Assembly: GCA_027627225.1 (NCBI GenBank)
Contig: CM051029.1
Coordinates: forward strand, 26,048,851-26,112,850
Direction of reading: 5' to 3'
Length of the DNA: 64,000 nt
DNA from: Congeria kusceri
Lineage: Eukaryota; Mollusca; Bivalvia; Myida; Dreissenidae
Every line of letters starts with the position of its first letter. Within the stretch, counting starts at the first letter, position 1. The notes below the pieces were generated by a model, which did not search any database, was not told the origin of the DNA, and saw only the letters and a list, made by a program, of their open reading frames with translations. Below are positions 57,501 through 61,671 of this stretch, piece after piece. The position numbers and the translations under genes were made by a program.

Positions 57501-60382
57501 ACACTCAATGACATAAAAATCATTTACATACCGGTTAAAAGGTACATCAAGTAAAAATCCCCCAGTATGTAAATTATCCATTTGGAGTATTTTGTCATTA
57601 TATTAAACACTGGCTCCAGCTTTGAATTTCCTGCTTCTGTTCCGATTGTCGCTAATTGTGTTATTAATATTGTCAAATATGTCAAATTTAATTCTTTCCT
57701 CAGAAATGGTTTGTCCGAAAACCGCCCCATTAAAGAACCAGGCGTTTTTTATATCGGGGTGCAGTAATAGTCTGTGTATCAGTCCTTGATTGCGCTTTGT
57801 GACGTCATCAACAAGTTTGAATCCTTTGTTCTTCATGGGAGTTCGTTTTTTCATGATTGCTGACTTCACATTGTTGTTTCTTAGTTTGAGTAATATTGGT
57901 CGAGTAGTGCCCTTCTTGGATGGAATGCGATGTATCGCAATTATGTCATCGGGTTTTAGTTCAATGTCTGCTGCTGTCTTCAGGGTCGCAGATATGGTTT
58001 GTGAGAGACTGGCTTCTGATTCACCGGGTGCTTCTGTAATGTTCATAATTTTAACATTGTTCTTTCTCGAGTATTGTTCGTTATAATTGGCCAACATAAG
58101 TGCTTCTCTGCTTGTCTCATAATTTTTTTCAACTCGTGTTTCCAACTCAGTAATTGCTTTTGTGTTACTATTCTTTAAATCTACGATTTTTTGTTTCAGC
58201 TGTTCATTTTCAAATTCAAGACCTGATATTTTGTCACTTAATACCTTTGTTTTATTTGTAACTTCAGTTTCAATTTTTCTGAACATGGATTCTTCGATCT
58301 TTTTCATTATCGTTGTAACTGTGTTCTTGATTAGGTCTTCTATCTCATCTCGCTTTAACATACTTTTGAGATCTTCCCTCAATTCACATAGCCCCTCAGT
58401 CATAGCTTCTAGCTGTGTGTGGATACAGCTCAGTTCTTCCATGCTGGTGTCGCTGTTATTACTTGAAGCTCTTAGCTTTTTGACTGCCGGTTTTGTCTGA
58501 GGCTTTTGTCCTTTGAAATTCAGTTTAGACTGTTCAGGTTTACCGTTACCACTCATAATGAGACTGTTGGTGTCAGATATTCACACTGTATTGGTAATCC
58601 AATCAATGGACAATGCACTCTAAGCCCTTTATAATCGGGCTTATTTCATTGTAAGGAGAAAAAGTTATCCCAAATCAATAATTGTGTATGTCCAGGTATG
58701 TCCAGGGGTGTTCTCAATGTGCCAGTTATCCACTTTTTCAACACAAAAATATCCACAATGTCACAAAACGAACATGAATTATATCCATCTATATCTACTT
58801 TTGCTTGTAACTAAATTACTCCATATGTCCAAAAAACATTTATTAGTGTTTGGAACCAGAACATTACTATGTTATATCACTATTACTTATATTTAGGAGC
58901 AATTTAAACAGGAGCAGTGAACAGCCAAACATCACTGCTCGACACTCTAAACAAACATCTTATATGATCAAGATGCATAATTATCGGCTGTACAATTATG
59001 CCATAATTTATTTTGAGATCATGAGCACTGTAACTTTTTTATGCCCCCGGCATATTTATGCATGAGGCATATAGTTATCGTCCTGTCCGTCCTCCAGTCC
59101 GTGACAAGGTTAAGTAGATTTTACCGTTTCGTCTAGCACCAACACCACTTACTACAACACTTTGATACTTTCACAGTTGTTGCTTATGACCATTCCCTAA
59201 CCACCCATATCACCCAACCTTACTTTGACCTTGACCTAATTTGCACTTATAATAATTCAAAAGTGCCATTTCTTGATTAACTAGATTTTACTGTGTCAAC
59301 TAGCACCAACACCGCTTACTACAACACTTAGATATTTACACAGTTGTTACTTATGACCGTTCCCAATCCACCCATATCACCCAACCTCACTTTGACCTTG
59401 ACCTTGACCTAGTTTGGACTAAGAAATGGGCTACCCAGCACCAACCGGGGGCATGTGTGTTAAACACAGAATCTTGTTTTCCATCATATTTGGTTGGTGT
59501 TTCAGCCAGAGTGTATGATCATCACCACATATTTTTATCTCAACGTAATTTGCAGGTGTTTACAACATTGTGCAATATCTAGGTCACCACTTTTCTGTTT
59601 CCCGATTGCAGGTGTTACGCCAGAGTGCATGGTCATCACTATCTATCCCATCATACTTTGCAGGTGCTTGCGCCAGAGTGTATGATTATCACTTATTTTT
59701 ATCTCTACGTAATTTGCAGGTGTTCACAACATTGTGCAATATCTAGCTCACCACTAGTTCTATTTCCTGGTTGCAGGTGTTTACACCAGAATGCATGATC
59801 ATGTACCTGCGGGTGTTCAACTTCCTCTGGCGGGCCAAGCGCATGGAGTATGTGCTGGCGCTGATATGGAAGAATCAGATCTTCAACTCCAAACTGCTTA
59901 AAACCATTCCAGGTCAGTTTATAGATATGTATTTCGATAATGTCCGCAATTTCTGTCTATCTTTATAGACTCTTTGTCATTATTCCAACATTTGTCCACA
60001 TCTTCCACCCAAAGTTGATCAGCACTGTAACGCTGGGTATCTTTACTGAACAATAAGTACTGTGTGCACATGGAAACTTTGTCATACATACAATGGGTAT
60101 TTATTGTAAAACATACAAATTTTGACGTCAACGCTTCACCTATTTAGCGTATGTTAAATGTACATGTGAACAAATGAGAAAAAATATTGACATTTTCCTA
60201 TACAACTGCACGAAAACTACTCGGTTAGAATGTATTGCCTTTCGAACAGCACCCTGTACTTTTTTTTATCCTAGATATTTCACTAACTTACAGAGCTGTC
60301 CCAGGTGTTACATCAGTGCCACATGCTGGGCAGTGAGATGGTTCACTTCATACAGCAGACTCAGTACTACATCAGCTTCGAG
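26118..60382 (+). CDS. TUBGCP3: Gamma-tubulin complex component 3, exons 1-22, 3' end outside window
   Basis: Twenty-two exons splice in phase into ~719 residues that align end to end with animal GCP3 (907 residues in human). GCP3 is a Spc98-family (GRIP) subunit of the gamma-tubulin ring complex that nucleates microtubules at centrosomes. Visible parts are the N-terminal [11 protein letters not shown] helix, [23 protein letters not shown], and a low-complexity Ser/Thr/Pro linker (residues ~111-236). The GRIP1 region runs from [16 protein letters not shown] through [46 protein letters not shown] and [16 protein letters not shown]. The GRIP2 region starts at [20 protein letters not shown] and includes [16 protein letters not shown], which contacts gamma-tubulin in homologues. 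The last ~190 residues lie to the right of 64000. Introns are full of mobile elements but every splice site read is intact. Confidence 0.97.
26526..26832. mobile_element. AGGGTGCTG-type inverted-repeat element, copy 1
   Basis: Ends TAGGGACAGATCTAGGGTC / GATCTTTCCCTA with inner GTACAGGGTGCTGCC and GCAGCACCCTGCTATTTTGC; each arm also has AAAAAGGAGCAGGG. In GCP3 intron 1. Other copies: 30233-30792, and fragments at 6333-6370 and 60247-60285. Confidence 0.75.
26998..27043 (+). CDS. TUBGCP3: GCP3 exon 2
   Basis: Residues 29-43, [15 protein letters not shown], only 46 nt. Acceptor TTTAAG, donor GTGAGA. Phases fit both neighbours and the segment matches the human helix between the LCC and DEF motifs. 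Confidence 0.88.
27755..28153 (+). CDS. Hypothetical 132-codon frame in GCP3 intron 2
   Basis: Open frame with an N-terminal basic segment and one hydrophobic stretch ([17 protein letters not shown]), then Cys- and Lys/Arg-containing sequence; no family recognised. It is bracketed by sequences rich in GTCGGACC-type words (27265-27320 and 28155-28245), so it may be the interior of a repeat element and not a gene. It is the longest non-repeat frame in the window not assigned to a gene or retroelement. Confidence 0.25.
   Translation: MWSPRREASFSRPILVTMFVIGLLIKATAVNRICHRWHEQCKLVTPNCNTLILRRSGYSWSHNTSLTGKSSDEGTQIQTKRHLFTAVGVIRKLMKNMIHGRFAMYWKSRYSGAVFNCSDIIFCYLIIYRNKS
28457..28518 (+). CDS. TUBGCP3: GCP3 exon 3
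   Basis: Residues 44-64, [20 protein letters not shown]. Acceptor TTTTTCAG, donor GTAAAT. Confidence 0.92.
29319..29386 (+). CDS. TUBGCP3: GCP3 exon 4
   Basis: Residues 65-87, [20 protein letters not shown] then QSQ. Acceptor TTTTGTAG, donor GTTAGA. Confidence 0.93.
29468..30010. repeat. 'ATGCCCCCACAAAGTGG' dispersed repeat with ~175-bp units
   Basis: After the ATGCCCCC start and CCGTCCGTCTGGCTGTCTG, three or four diverged units follow (TTTGTGTGCTCAAC, TTTAACTGCTGGGC, TGTGTAGATGATCGTAAAGG, TTTGGCATAATTATGG). It is a widespread type of bivalve noncoding repeat. In GCP3 intron 4. Confidence 0.75.
30233..30792. mobile_element. AGGGTGCTG-type element, copy 2, split by a nested MITE
   Basis: The ends AGGGAAATATCTAGAATC...GGTACAGGGTGCT and GCAGCACCCTGCTATTTTGC...CTATCCCTAG match copy 1. 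The middle is interrupted by the long-TIR element at 30323-30588. Confidence 0.8.
30323..30588. mobile_element. Long-TIR element with AGCCTGTGC core, copy 2
   Basis: Same organisation as 15553-15823: ATGCATGTGCGTAAAGTGTC at the left end and its complement at the right, each followed by an inner palindrome (GATTAGCCTGTGC / GCACAGGCTAATC). The central asymmetric part is inverted relative to copy 1. One inner palindrome has decayed (GCAAAGTCTAATC). Confidence 0.88.
30951..31019 (+). CDS. TUBGCP3: GCP3 exon 5
   Basis: Residues 88-110, [20 protein letters not shown] then KDK. Acceptor GTTTTCAG, donor GTAAGG. Confidence 0.95.
31648..31871 (+). CDS. TUBGCP3: GCP3 exon 6 (disordered linker)
   Basis: Residues 111-184, rich in S, T, P and G, including [11 protein letters not shown] and ending PVPQSFLP like the human linker. 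The exon is clearly more GC-rich than its introns. Donor GTAGGG begins a short tandem array. Confidence 0.93.
31872..32045. repeat. ~64-bp repeat starting at the GCP3 exon 6 donor, 3 copies
   Basis: GTAGGGTAGCC at 31872 recurs at 31935, and as TTAGGGCAGCC at 31999, each followed by a T-rich stretch and GGTGATTAA(C/T)AT. The unit begins exactly at the donor, so a donor-like GTAGGG is duplicated 63 bases downstream. Confidence 0.85.
32103..32870. repeat. 'TTATGCCCCC' dispersed repeat, copy 1
   Basis: Opens TTATGCCCCCTTC..GGGAGGCATATAGTGACCG and contains four diverged ~165-bp units (TTTCGTCTAGCACCAACACC, GACCGTTCCCAATCCACCCA, CACTTTGACCTTGACC). It closes GGGCTACCCAGCACCAACC then GGGGCATGTGTGTT. 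The related copy is 59036-59477. Confidence 0.85.
33182..33270 (+). CDS. TUBGCP3: GCP3 exon 7
   Basis: Residues 185-214, [20 protein letters not shown] and VGAVSRHEP. Phase 2 in, phase 1 out; part of the variable linker. Confidence 0.88.
33562..33873. repeat. 31-bp tandem array, 10 copies
   Basis: Unit GTTTTAACTCAGTATATCAA then TCTTTATTGAT, almost invariant. In GCP3 intron 7; no exon similarity. Confidence 0.97.
34290..34352 (+). CDS. TUBGCP3: GCP3 exon 8
   Basis: Residues 215-235, [20 protein letters not shown] then N. Donor GTAAGT. The last 14 exon bases and the donor are repeated once more 70 bases downstream. Confidence 0.87.
34339..34478. repeat. 70-bp duplication spanning the GCP3 exon 8 donor
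   Basis: ACAGTCGGAAAACAGTAAGT at 34339-34358 (14 exon bases plus donor) recurs as ACAGTCAGAAAACAGTAAGT at 34409. Both are followed by GTTGTATT..ATTACAATA and AGAAATCTGAGGTTAAAAA. The second copy is a decoy donor. Confidence 0.9.
34800..35200. repeat. Intron repeat family X, copy 1
   Basis: Runs TTTAGGGTCAATATGGGGCC, TTTTTCCCCTATATTGACCT, AAAATTCCCCTC, GACAAAAATTGAC, AATTTTTGTAAACAATCCC, TTGCCGTAAAATTCCCCAT, CCGCCACCTTTCCCCCAAAG. Related copies lie at 36740-37260 (reversed), 38545-38870, 40795-41580 and 45890-46180, all within GCP3 introns. No inverted ends or frame recognised. Confidence 0.8.
35240..35358 (+). CDS. TUBGCP3: GCP3 exon 9 (start of GRIP1 region)
   Basis: Residues 236-275, including [36 protein letters not shown]. 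Acceptor TTTCTGCAG, donor GTAAAA. Confidence 0.96.
35359..36558. other. GCP3 intron 9, nothing recognised
   Basis: AT-rich with poly-T runs. Apart from a short repeated phrase (GAGTTGAGGCCAGT at ~36104 and ~36472) no structure was seen. Confidence 0.5.
36559..36684 (+). CDS. TUBGCP3: GCP3 exon 10
   Basis: Residues 276-317, including [20 protein letters not shown] and [10 protein letters not shown]. Phase 0 at both ends. Confidence 0.96.
36740..37260. repeat. Intron repeat family X, copy 2, reversed, with internal 32-bp array
   Basis: Reverse-strand copy of family X (CACCTTTGGTGGAAAGGTGG ... CCCAAATTGGCCCTAAA). Within it, TTTTAGGGTCAATATAGGGG followed by GAAAATATATAC is repeated about seven times (36990-37200), an expansion absent from the other copies. 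Confidence 0.85.
37663..37731 (+). CDS. TUBGCP3: GCP3 exon 11
   Basis: Residues 318-340, [20 protein letters not shown] then ESQ. Near-identical to the human segment. Confidence 0.97.
37919..38275. mobile_element. MITE with GGCCCCGTGTTCACAAA ends
   Basis: GCCCCGTGTTCACAAAAC at the left and TTTGTGAACATGGGTC at the right form inverted ends. The interior includes a stem GAGCTAGAAGATCCAGCTC. In GCP3 intron 11. Confidence 0.6.
38348..38480 (+). CDS. TUBGCP3: GCP3 exon 12
   Basis: Residues 341-384, ending [20 protein letters not shown] and ALVDVCK. Donor GTAGTG, phase 1. Confidence 0.97.
38545..38870. repeat. Intron repeat family X, diverged copy 3
   Basis: Keeps CAGTTTAGGGCAGAATTAGG, CCCCCTCCTC, AATTTTTCCCCC and CCTTAATGGGCCCTGCCACC. 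The 99-codon frame crossing it is a by-product. Confidence 0.55.
38945..39105. repeat. ~40-bp array, 4 copies
   Basis: AGTCTTAGGCAATCTGACTG then AGCGATCATATGACATCA, repeated four times with few changes. In GCP3 intron 12. Confidence 0.93.
39282..39376 (+). CDS. TUBGCP3: GCP3 exon 13
   Basis: Residues 385-416, [20 protein letters not shown] and [12 protein letters not shown]. Donor GTAAGG. Confidence 0.97.
40110..40181 (+). CDS. TUBGCP3: GCP3 exon 14
   Basis: Residues 417-440, [20 protein letters not shown] then THDE. A tandem array begins 10 bases after the donor. Confidence 0.97.
40192..40424. repeat. ~41-bp array beside the GCP3 exon 14 donor, 6 copies
   Basis: GTAGTAGGCGTCATTTCTCA then TTAGAATACCGGTTGGCCGT, six copies beginning 10 bases after the donor. 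No exon bases are included. Confidence 0.93.
40441..41898. mobile_element. Composite element with GCAGTGATAATTTTTCA ends
   Basis: A perfect 17-bp inverted end pair (40441-40457 and 41882-41898). Inside, 40720-40790 and 41580-41860 match the repeat at 11270-11645. They are interrupted by ~790 bp that include family-X-like sequence (TTTTTCCCCCATTTCAGGCC, CTCTTCCCCCAAACC). In GCP3 intron 14. Confidence 0.6.
42499..42609 (+). CDS. TUBGCP3: GCP3 exon 15
   Basis: Residues 441-477, [20 protein letters not shown] and [17 protein letters not shown], almost identical to human. Confidence 0.98.
42616..44290. mobile_element. Two adjoining MITEs with GGTATTCACAAAGCTYC ends
   Basis: GGTATTCACATAGCTTCTAA (42621) faces CTAAGGAGCTTTGTTGATAT (to ~43646). 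GGTATTCACAAAGCTCCAAG (43653) faces CCTAAGGAGTTTTGTGAATA (to ~44286). The first is filled at 42690-43480 by a repeat with ~145-bp units (CTCTAAGTCCAA.AGTTTTCA, CCAGGAATTGTGGAGTTATG) that closes with GGGGGCATAGC...CAGCTCTTGTTT. Confidence 0.65.
44323..45048. mobile_element. hAT-type non-autonomous transposon with 8-bp duplication
   Basis: Inverted ends TAGGGATGGCAAAACTATTC and complement of ATGCCATCCCTA enclose 726 bp, with subterminal GAATATTCG repeats at both sides. A perfect 8-bp target duplication ATTATTTC flanks it (44315-44322 and 45049-45056). TAGGG-type ends plus an 8-bp duplication are hAT hallmarks. No transposase frame inside. Confidence 0.92.
45447..45797. mobile_element. MITE with GGGGYCRTATTCCAGAAACA ends, copy 2 with nested insertion
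   Basis: Matches 18835-19095 at both ends and in the interior, but carries about 110 extra bases (~45590-45700, with TATGTTTCGGCCATGTTGGC) between the two matching halves. Confidence 0.8.
45890..46180. repeat. Intron repeat family X, copy 5
   Basis: GGGCCAATTTGGGGCCAAAA, TTTTCCCCTATATTTACCTT, TTGCCGTAAAATTACCCATC and CCTGCCACCTTTCCCCCAAA in the same order as copy 1. It lies ~75 bases before exon 16. Confidence 0.83.
46255..46357 (+). CDS. TUBGCP3: GCP3 exon 16
   Basis: Residues 478-511, [20 protein letters not shown] followed by a less conserved end, MAIDMCQ. Donor GTATAA, phase 1. Confidence 0.96.
46358..47354. other. GCP3 intron 16, nothing recognised
   Basis: No repeat or gene identified by eye. 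A 71-codon frame at 46502 has no recognisable features. Confidence 0.5.
47355..47482 (+). CDS. TUBGCP3: GCP3 exon 17
   Basis: Residues 512-554, including [20 protein letters not shown] and [11 protein letters not shown]. Acceptor CTTTCAG, donor GTACAC. Confidence 0.96.
48220..48868. repeat. 'CGGTAAGCTAGTTTCTCA' dispersed repeat, copy 1
   Basis: Runs from GCGTCGACATCGGCGTCCGG and TTTTCGGTAAGCTAGTTTCT through GGGTTGGGTGGGGTC.AGGTC to GGGCACTGTCCTCCAACAGC then TCTTGTT. Same family as 61672-63905, with fewer internal units. Confidence 0.82.
49294..49358 (+). CDS. TUBGCP3: GCP3 exon 18
   Basis: Residues 555-575, [20 protein letters not shown] then L. Donor GTAAGT, phase 2. Confidence 0.97.
50195..50530. 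repeat. ~51-bp array derived from the GCP3 exon 19 acceptor, 7 copies
   Basis: Units carry TTATGTTTTCA(A/G)AG(A/G)GGACT then TGGCCA, i.e. the polypyrimidine tract, acceptor and first ~13 bases of exon 19, followed by GTGCATTTTAGTCAGTTATC. The last decoy (50474-50495) is identical to the real boundary over ~20 bases; the more distant copies have CAAAG in place of CAGAG. Confidence 0.92.
50516..50651 (+). CDS. TUBGCP3: GCP3 exon 19
   Basis: Residues 576-621, [40 protein letters not shown] and DVRLLE. Its acceptor and first ~13 bases have seeded the array immediately upstream. Confidence 0.97.
51268..51336 (+). CDS. TUBGCP3: GCP3 exon 20 (start of GRIP2 region)
   Basis: Residues 622-644, [20 protein letters not shown] then IRT. 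Followed by an 8.4-kb intron holding a complete LINE. Confidence 0.98.
51464..51478. repeat. LINE target-site duplication, 3' side
   Basis: TCAAGATGCATAATT, identical to 58968-58982. The boundary with the poly-T run is ambiguous by two T. Confidence 0.95.
51651..55448 (-). CDS. LINE ORF2: endonuclease / reverse transcriptase
   Basis: 1265 residues, uninterrupted. The N-terminal APE-type endonuclease (~1-235) has SYNCRG with N10, LQDLH at 37-41, [16 protein letters not shown] near 140 and RSDHS near 228; the usual metal-binding Glu of LQETH is Asp39 here. The reverse transcriptase (~470-760) has [59 protein letters not shown] and FADD at 712-715 (catalytic aspartates present). Near 1145-1160 a [18 protein letters not shown] knuckle closes the protein. 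It nicks target DNA and copies its own RNA by target-primed reverse transcription. The clade call (L1/Tx1 group) rests on motif style and ORF1 type. Confidence 0.96.
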   Translation of the reverse strand: MNKLKIISYNCRGLNDPKKRSDVFHFLKETNSHIFCLQDLHFTSDMEKQLYSLWNAEAFYSFAKSNARGVGILFTKGLDVKVNQVFTDDKGNYIILNLTLQGKQLTLINVYGPNNDDPTFYQHIFTIIENIGNESFIWCGDFNLVLNTNLDYSNYKYNNNNIKARNILTNFIGEQNLHDPFREIHGDLKKFSWRRTNPLQQARLDFFLVTSDFIPHIRDCNIGISYRSDHSVITLILDFENIPHGKGLWKFNNSLLLDKDYLAYINDKIEQIKIQYALPVYNLENISSVCNADIQLQIDDQLFLETLLMEIRGSTISYSSHKKKCQINKEQGLIMEIEMIENNLNQDNNALLITLHNELQLIREEKIKGNIIRSRAEWIENGEKPTNFFCNLEKYNYTNQVIPFLETGDGNIIYNQSEILKETELFYKNLYMTSKEINNLDIDSYLENANTNKLSPEQSSSLEGFLSFSEVSNTLKNMKNDKSPGSDGFTSNFFKVFWGKIGHFVVRALNFAFIKGELSITQKQGIITCIPKENKPKQFLKNWRPITLLNIVYKLASGTIAARLKSVLDLLINKDQTGFIKGRFIGENIRLVYDIMNYTEKQNIPGLLMMIDFEKAFDTLSFDFIFQTLSFFNFGPSFTKWISLFYHNTSTAVQLNGFLSEFFNIGRGCRQGDPISPYLFILCAEILSIKIRNTKNIKGIFINGTEYKITHFADDTTLLLDGSENTVNNALDILHQFSQYSGLKVNFDKTHVIWIGTLKYSTRSIKTKWKLDWGNTSFKLLGIQFHIDLENIVPINFNDKIKSIEHCIRLWNRRVLTPIGRIAVVKSLLLPLLTNLFSTLPTPNTQILNRINDMFYEFVWQGQSRIKNKVLIKDYDKGGLKMVDVFAYVKKLKILWLDRLSTGYNSKCYRFVLTNVLELEKILNFGKYYIESATAKLFNPFWKDVLKSFADFIDLFPIDNITKFQELPLFFNHKFLIGQRPFFVPTWYNRGIRYVKDIMNYNGTFINRIEFEQKLGISVNFLQFEGMIQSIKKYLCSLRLTDITSLTNDCCFPIIPCYIEPILCCNKNKTSIYKILIQNNEIPTCQSKWNSFFNIDKSEWEILHSWIFTTTRDSYNQWFQVRLTHNILATNNLLNKMKIRDSDKCTFCKTETETLVHLFWSCNVIQTLLHDITSYVKNIDNNFSFDCKTFLLGSSCKLSGKYNIFCLEIKRFIYLCKRKLVTPTVHGLRSSCKLAFAVMQKTHLPDKYKSSWELVESFCYNVLAS
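55449..57602 (-). other. Long inter-ORF spacer of the LINE
   Basis: 2154 bases without a coding frame between ORF1 and ORF2. It contains local duplications: GGCTATATATC.ATCAAA at ~55790 and ~55881, a ~140-bp pair at ~56060-56180 and ~56195-56310 (ATACATTGAAACAGA.AATAA, ATACCCAGTA), and a shorter pair at 56660-56780. A CA run lies at 55858-55875. It is far longer than the spacers usual for L1-type elements. Confidence 0.8.
57603..58556 (-). CDS. LINE ORF1: coiled-coil RNA-binding protein
   Basis: 317 residues. A low-complexity basic N-terminus (to ~45) is followed by a long heptad-rich stretch (~50-165, EIDDLIKN...[16 protein letters not shown]), then [12 protein letters not shown] and a fold like the RRM of L1 ORF1p (~170-245, ending [20 protein letters not shown]). 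A C-terminal domain carries [19 protein letters not shown]. Matches the L1 ORF1p / Transposase_22 layout: a trimeric nucleic-acid chaperone that packages the element RNA. Confidence 0.88.
   Translation of the reverse strand: MSGNGKPEQSKLNFKGQKPQTKPAVKKLRASSNNSDTSMEELSCIHTQLEAMTEGLCELREDLKSMLKRDEIEDLIKNTVTTIMKKIEESMFRKIETEVTNKTKVLSDKISGLEFENEQLKQKIVDLKNSNTKAITELETRVEKNYETSREALMLANYNEQYSRKNNVKIMNITEAPGESEASLSQTISATLKTAADIELKPDDIIAIHRIPSKKGTTRPILLKLRNNNVKSAIMKKRTPMKNKGFKLVDDVTKRNQGLIHRLLLHPDIKNAWFFNGAVFGQTISEERIKFDIFDNINNTISDNRNRSRKFKAGASV
58968..58982. repeat. LINE target-site duplication, 5' side
   Basis: TCAAGATGCATAATT, matching 51464-51478 exactly, directly before the 5' end of the antisense LINE. 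Confidence 0.95.
59036..59477. repeat. 'TTATGCCCCC' dispersed repeat, copy 2
   Basis: Shorter relative of 32103-32870 with two internal units: TTTATGCCCCCGGCATAT, TTTCGTCTAGCACCAACACC, CCCAATCCACCCATATCACC, closing GGGCTACCCAGCACCAACCG then GGGGCATGTGTGTT. Confidence 0.87.
59498..59776. repeat. Array derived from the GCP3 exon 21 acceptor
   Basis: The real boundary TTGCAGGTGTTTACACCAGA (59771-) has upstream copies: TTTCAGCCAGAGTGTATGAT (~59502), TTGCAGGTGTTTACAACATT (~59550), TTGCAGGTGTTACGCCAGAG (~59607), TTGCAGGTGCTTGCGCCAGA (~59658) and TTGCAGGTGTTCACAACATT (~59716). Two unit types alternate, giving a higher-order repeat. At least four copies keep a pyrimidine tract and CAG|GTG, so they are plausible decoy acceptors. 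Confidence 0.9.
59777..59912 (+). CDS. TUBGCP3: GCP3 exon 21
   Basis: Residues 645-689, [40 protein letters not shown] and LKTIP. Its acceptor region is duplicated several times upstream. Confidence 0.97.
60247..60285. repeat. Solo end of AGGGTGCTG-type element
   Basis: CAGCACCCTGTACTTTTTTTTATCCTAGATAT matches the terminus of the elements at 26526 and 30233. It ends only ~9 bases before the exon 22 acceptor and so supplies part of its pyrimidine tract. Confidence 0.6.
60294..60382 (+). CDS. TUBGCP3: GCP3 exon 22, last exon seen
   Basis: Residues 690-719, [20 protein letters not shown] and [10 protein letters not shown], ending at donor GTAGGT in phase 0. The next exon (human VLECSWDELW region) is not found before 64000. 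Confidence 0.96.
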
Positions 60383-60857
60383 GTAGGTCTCGTGTTGGTC
60401 CTCGGCCCAGCAAATATGTCTTACAAGAACGTAGTCGTAATTAACGTATATCTGTTGTTGTTTTTTTGAGGTCATGAAAGTCACAAAGCAATGCATTTTC
60501 ACATTTTTTATTTTTTGCGATTTTGTGCTTGCAAATTATTCTTTGCTACGAAATGCTTTCTTACAACACTGCATACATGTACATTGCACATAATTATCAG
60601 TTATTGGCTATCCAACTTACATATGTATCAACAGTTTATTAAATGGATTATACAAGACAATTCTTATGCTGCATGCCATGCATCATTAGCTACTGTTTGA
60701 CATTAGCCCCACTCAGATTTTTAGATTTTTTATTTTTTTTAAAGCCGAACATTATCCCGTTTTAACGAGGACACAATTCCACACCAAATAATTCATTGAT
60801 CGCTTTAAAAACACAATATGTTGATTATCATTGTTTGTTTGTATTAATATCTTTTGA

Positions 60858-61244
60858 GCTCGACTAATAGACGGAGCTATTCTACTCACATGTTCGTCGG
60901 CGTAATGTGCTTGTCACGGTTTGCGTGCAACACATTCATATCTACTACAGATATTCAATTTAAAGTTCACACATGTCTTCAGGGTCATTATATAAGGGAC
61001 TGACCAAGGCCTTTAACTTTGATCTGCATTTTAGTAGAATTATGCCACTTTTTGTACTTTGAATTTTTAGAAAATTCTGGTTAAGGTTTGTGTGCAAGTA
61101 CATATCTCTGTAACTACTACAGAAATTTAGTTGAAACTTCACACACTCACTTGGGCATCATTATGTAAGGTCACTGAGCAAGGCCCATAACTCTTGACAA
61201 AGAGGTATGAATAGTCAAGTGCACTGTCTTGAGACAGCTCTTGT
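60858..61244. repeat. Dispersed repeat ending CAGCTCTTGTTT
   Basis: Starts GCTCGACTAATAGACGGAGC with TATTCTACTCAC and a GTCGGCGTAATG phrase, has two ~170-bp units (GGTTTGCGTGCAA, CATATCT.TACTACAG), and ends GTGCACTGTC.TGAGACAGC then TCTTGTTT. Related closing sequence at 43475 and 48868. Confidence 0.7.
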
Positions 61245-61293
61245 TTAAGAAATTGTCCCACAACTGTAACTCTAACTATGGCTTCAAATACTG

Positions 61294-61665
61294 ACTTTTT
61301 TATGCTCCTGAAAAAATTTCGGACGAGCATATAGTCGCCGCCTTGTCCGTCCGTCCATCCTTCCTTCCATCCCACTTTTTGTCTGGGCTATTTCTCAGCA
61401 ACTAATAGCCGGAATTCAACTAAACTTTATAGGAAAGCTTCATTACCAAGAGGTGTGCATGTTACCAAGACGTTCCGCTTCATTGATTTTTCTCAGAGTT
61501 ATGGGACTGAAGATTTCTGAAATATGTATATAGTGAACAATTCTTGACTTGCTTGTCCGGGCTATTTATCTGCAACTTCTGGCTGGATGGATTTCAACAA
61601 AACTGTATGGGAAGCTTCATTACAAAGAGGAGTTGTGCATATTACCAGGACATTCTGCTTCAATG
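61294..61665. repeat. 'TTTTTATGCTCC' dispersed repeat
   Basis: TTTTTATGCTCCTGAAAAAA, GGACGAGCATATAGTCGCC, CCGTCCGTCC, and two ~150-bp units (GTC.GGGCTATTT.TC.GCAAC, GGAAGCTTCATTAC). Similar phrasing to the repeat at 4440-5560. Confidence 0.7.
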
Positions 61666-61671
61666 ATTCTG

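Larger units (their letters stand above)
51479..58967 (-). mobile_element. Complete L1/Tx1-like LINE in GCP3 intron 20
   Basis: A 7.5-kb non-LTR retrotransposon in antisense to GCP3. In element order: ~410-bp 5' leader, ORF1 (58556-57603), a 2.15-kb spacer, ORF2 (55448-51651), ~170-bp 3' UTR and a pure 39-nt A tail (T at 51477-51515). The perfect 15-bp duplication TCAAGATGCATAATT flanks it, so the copy is full length and marks its own insertion. Intact ORFs and an undecayed tail indicate a recent event. Confidence 0.96.
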
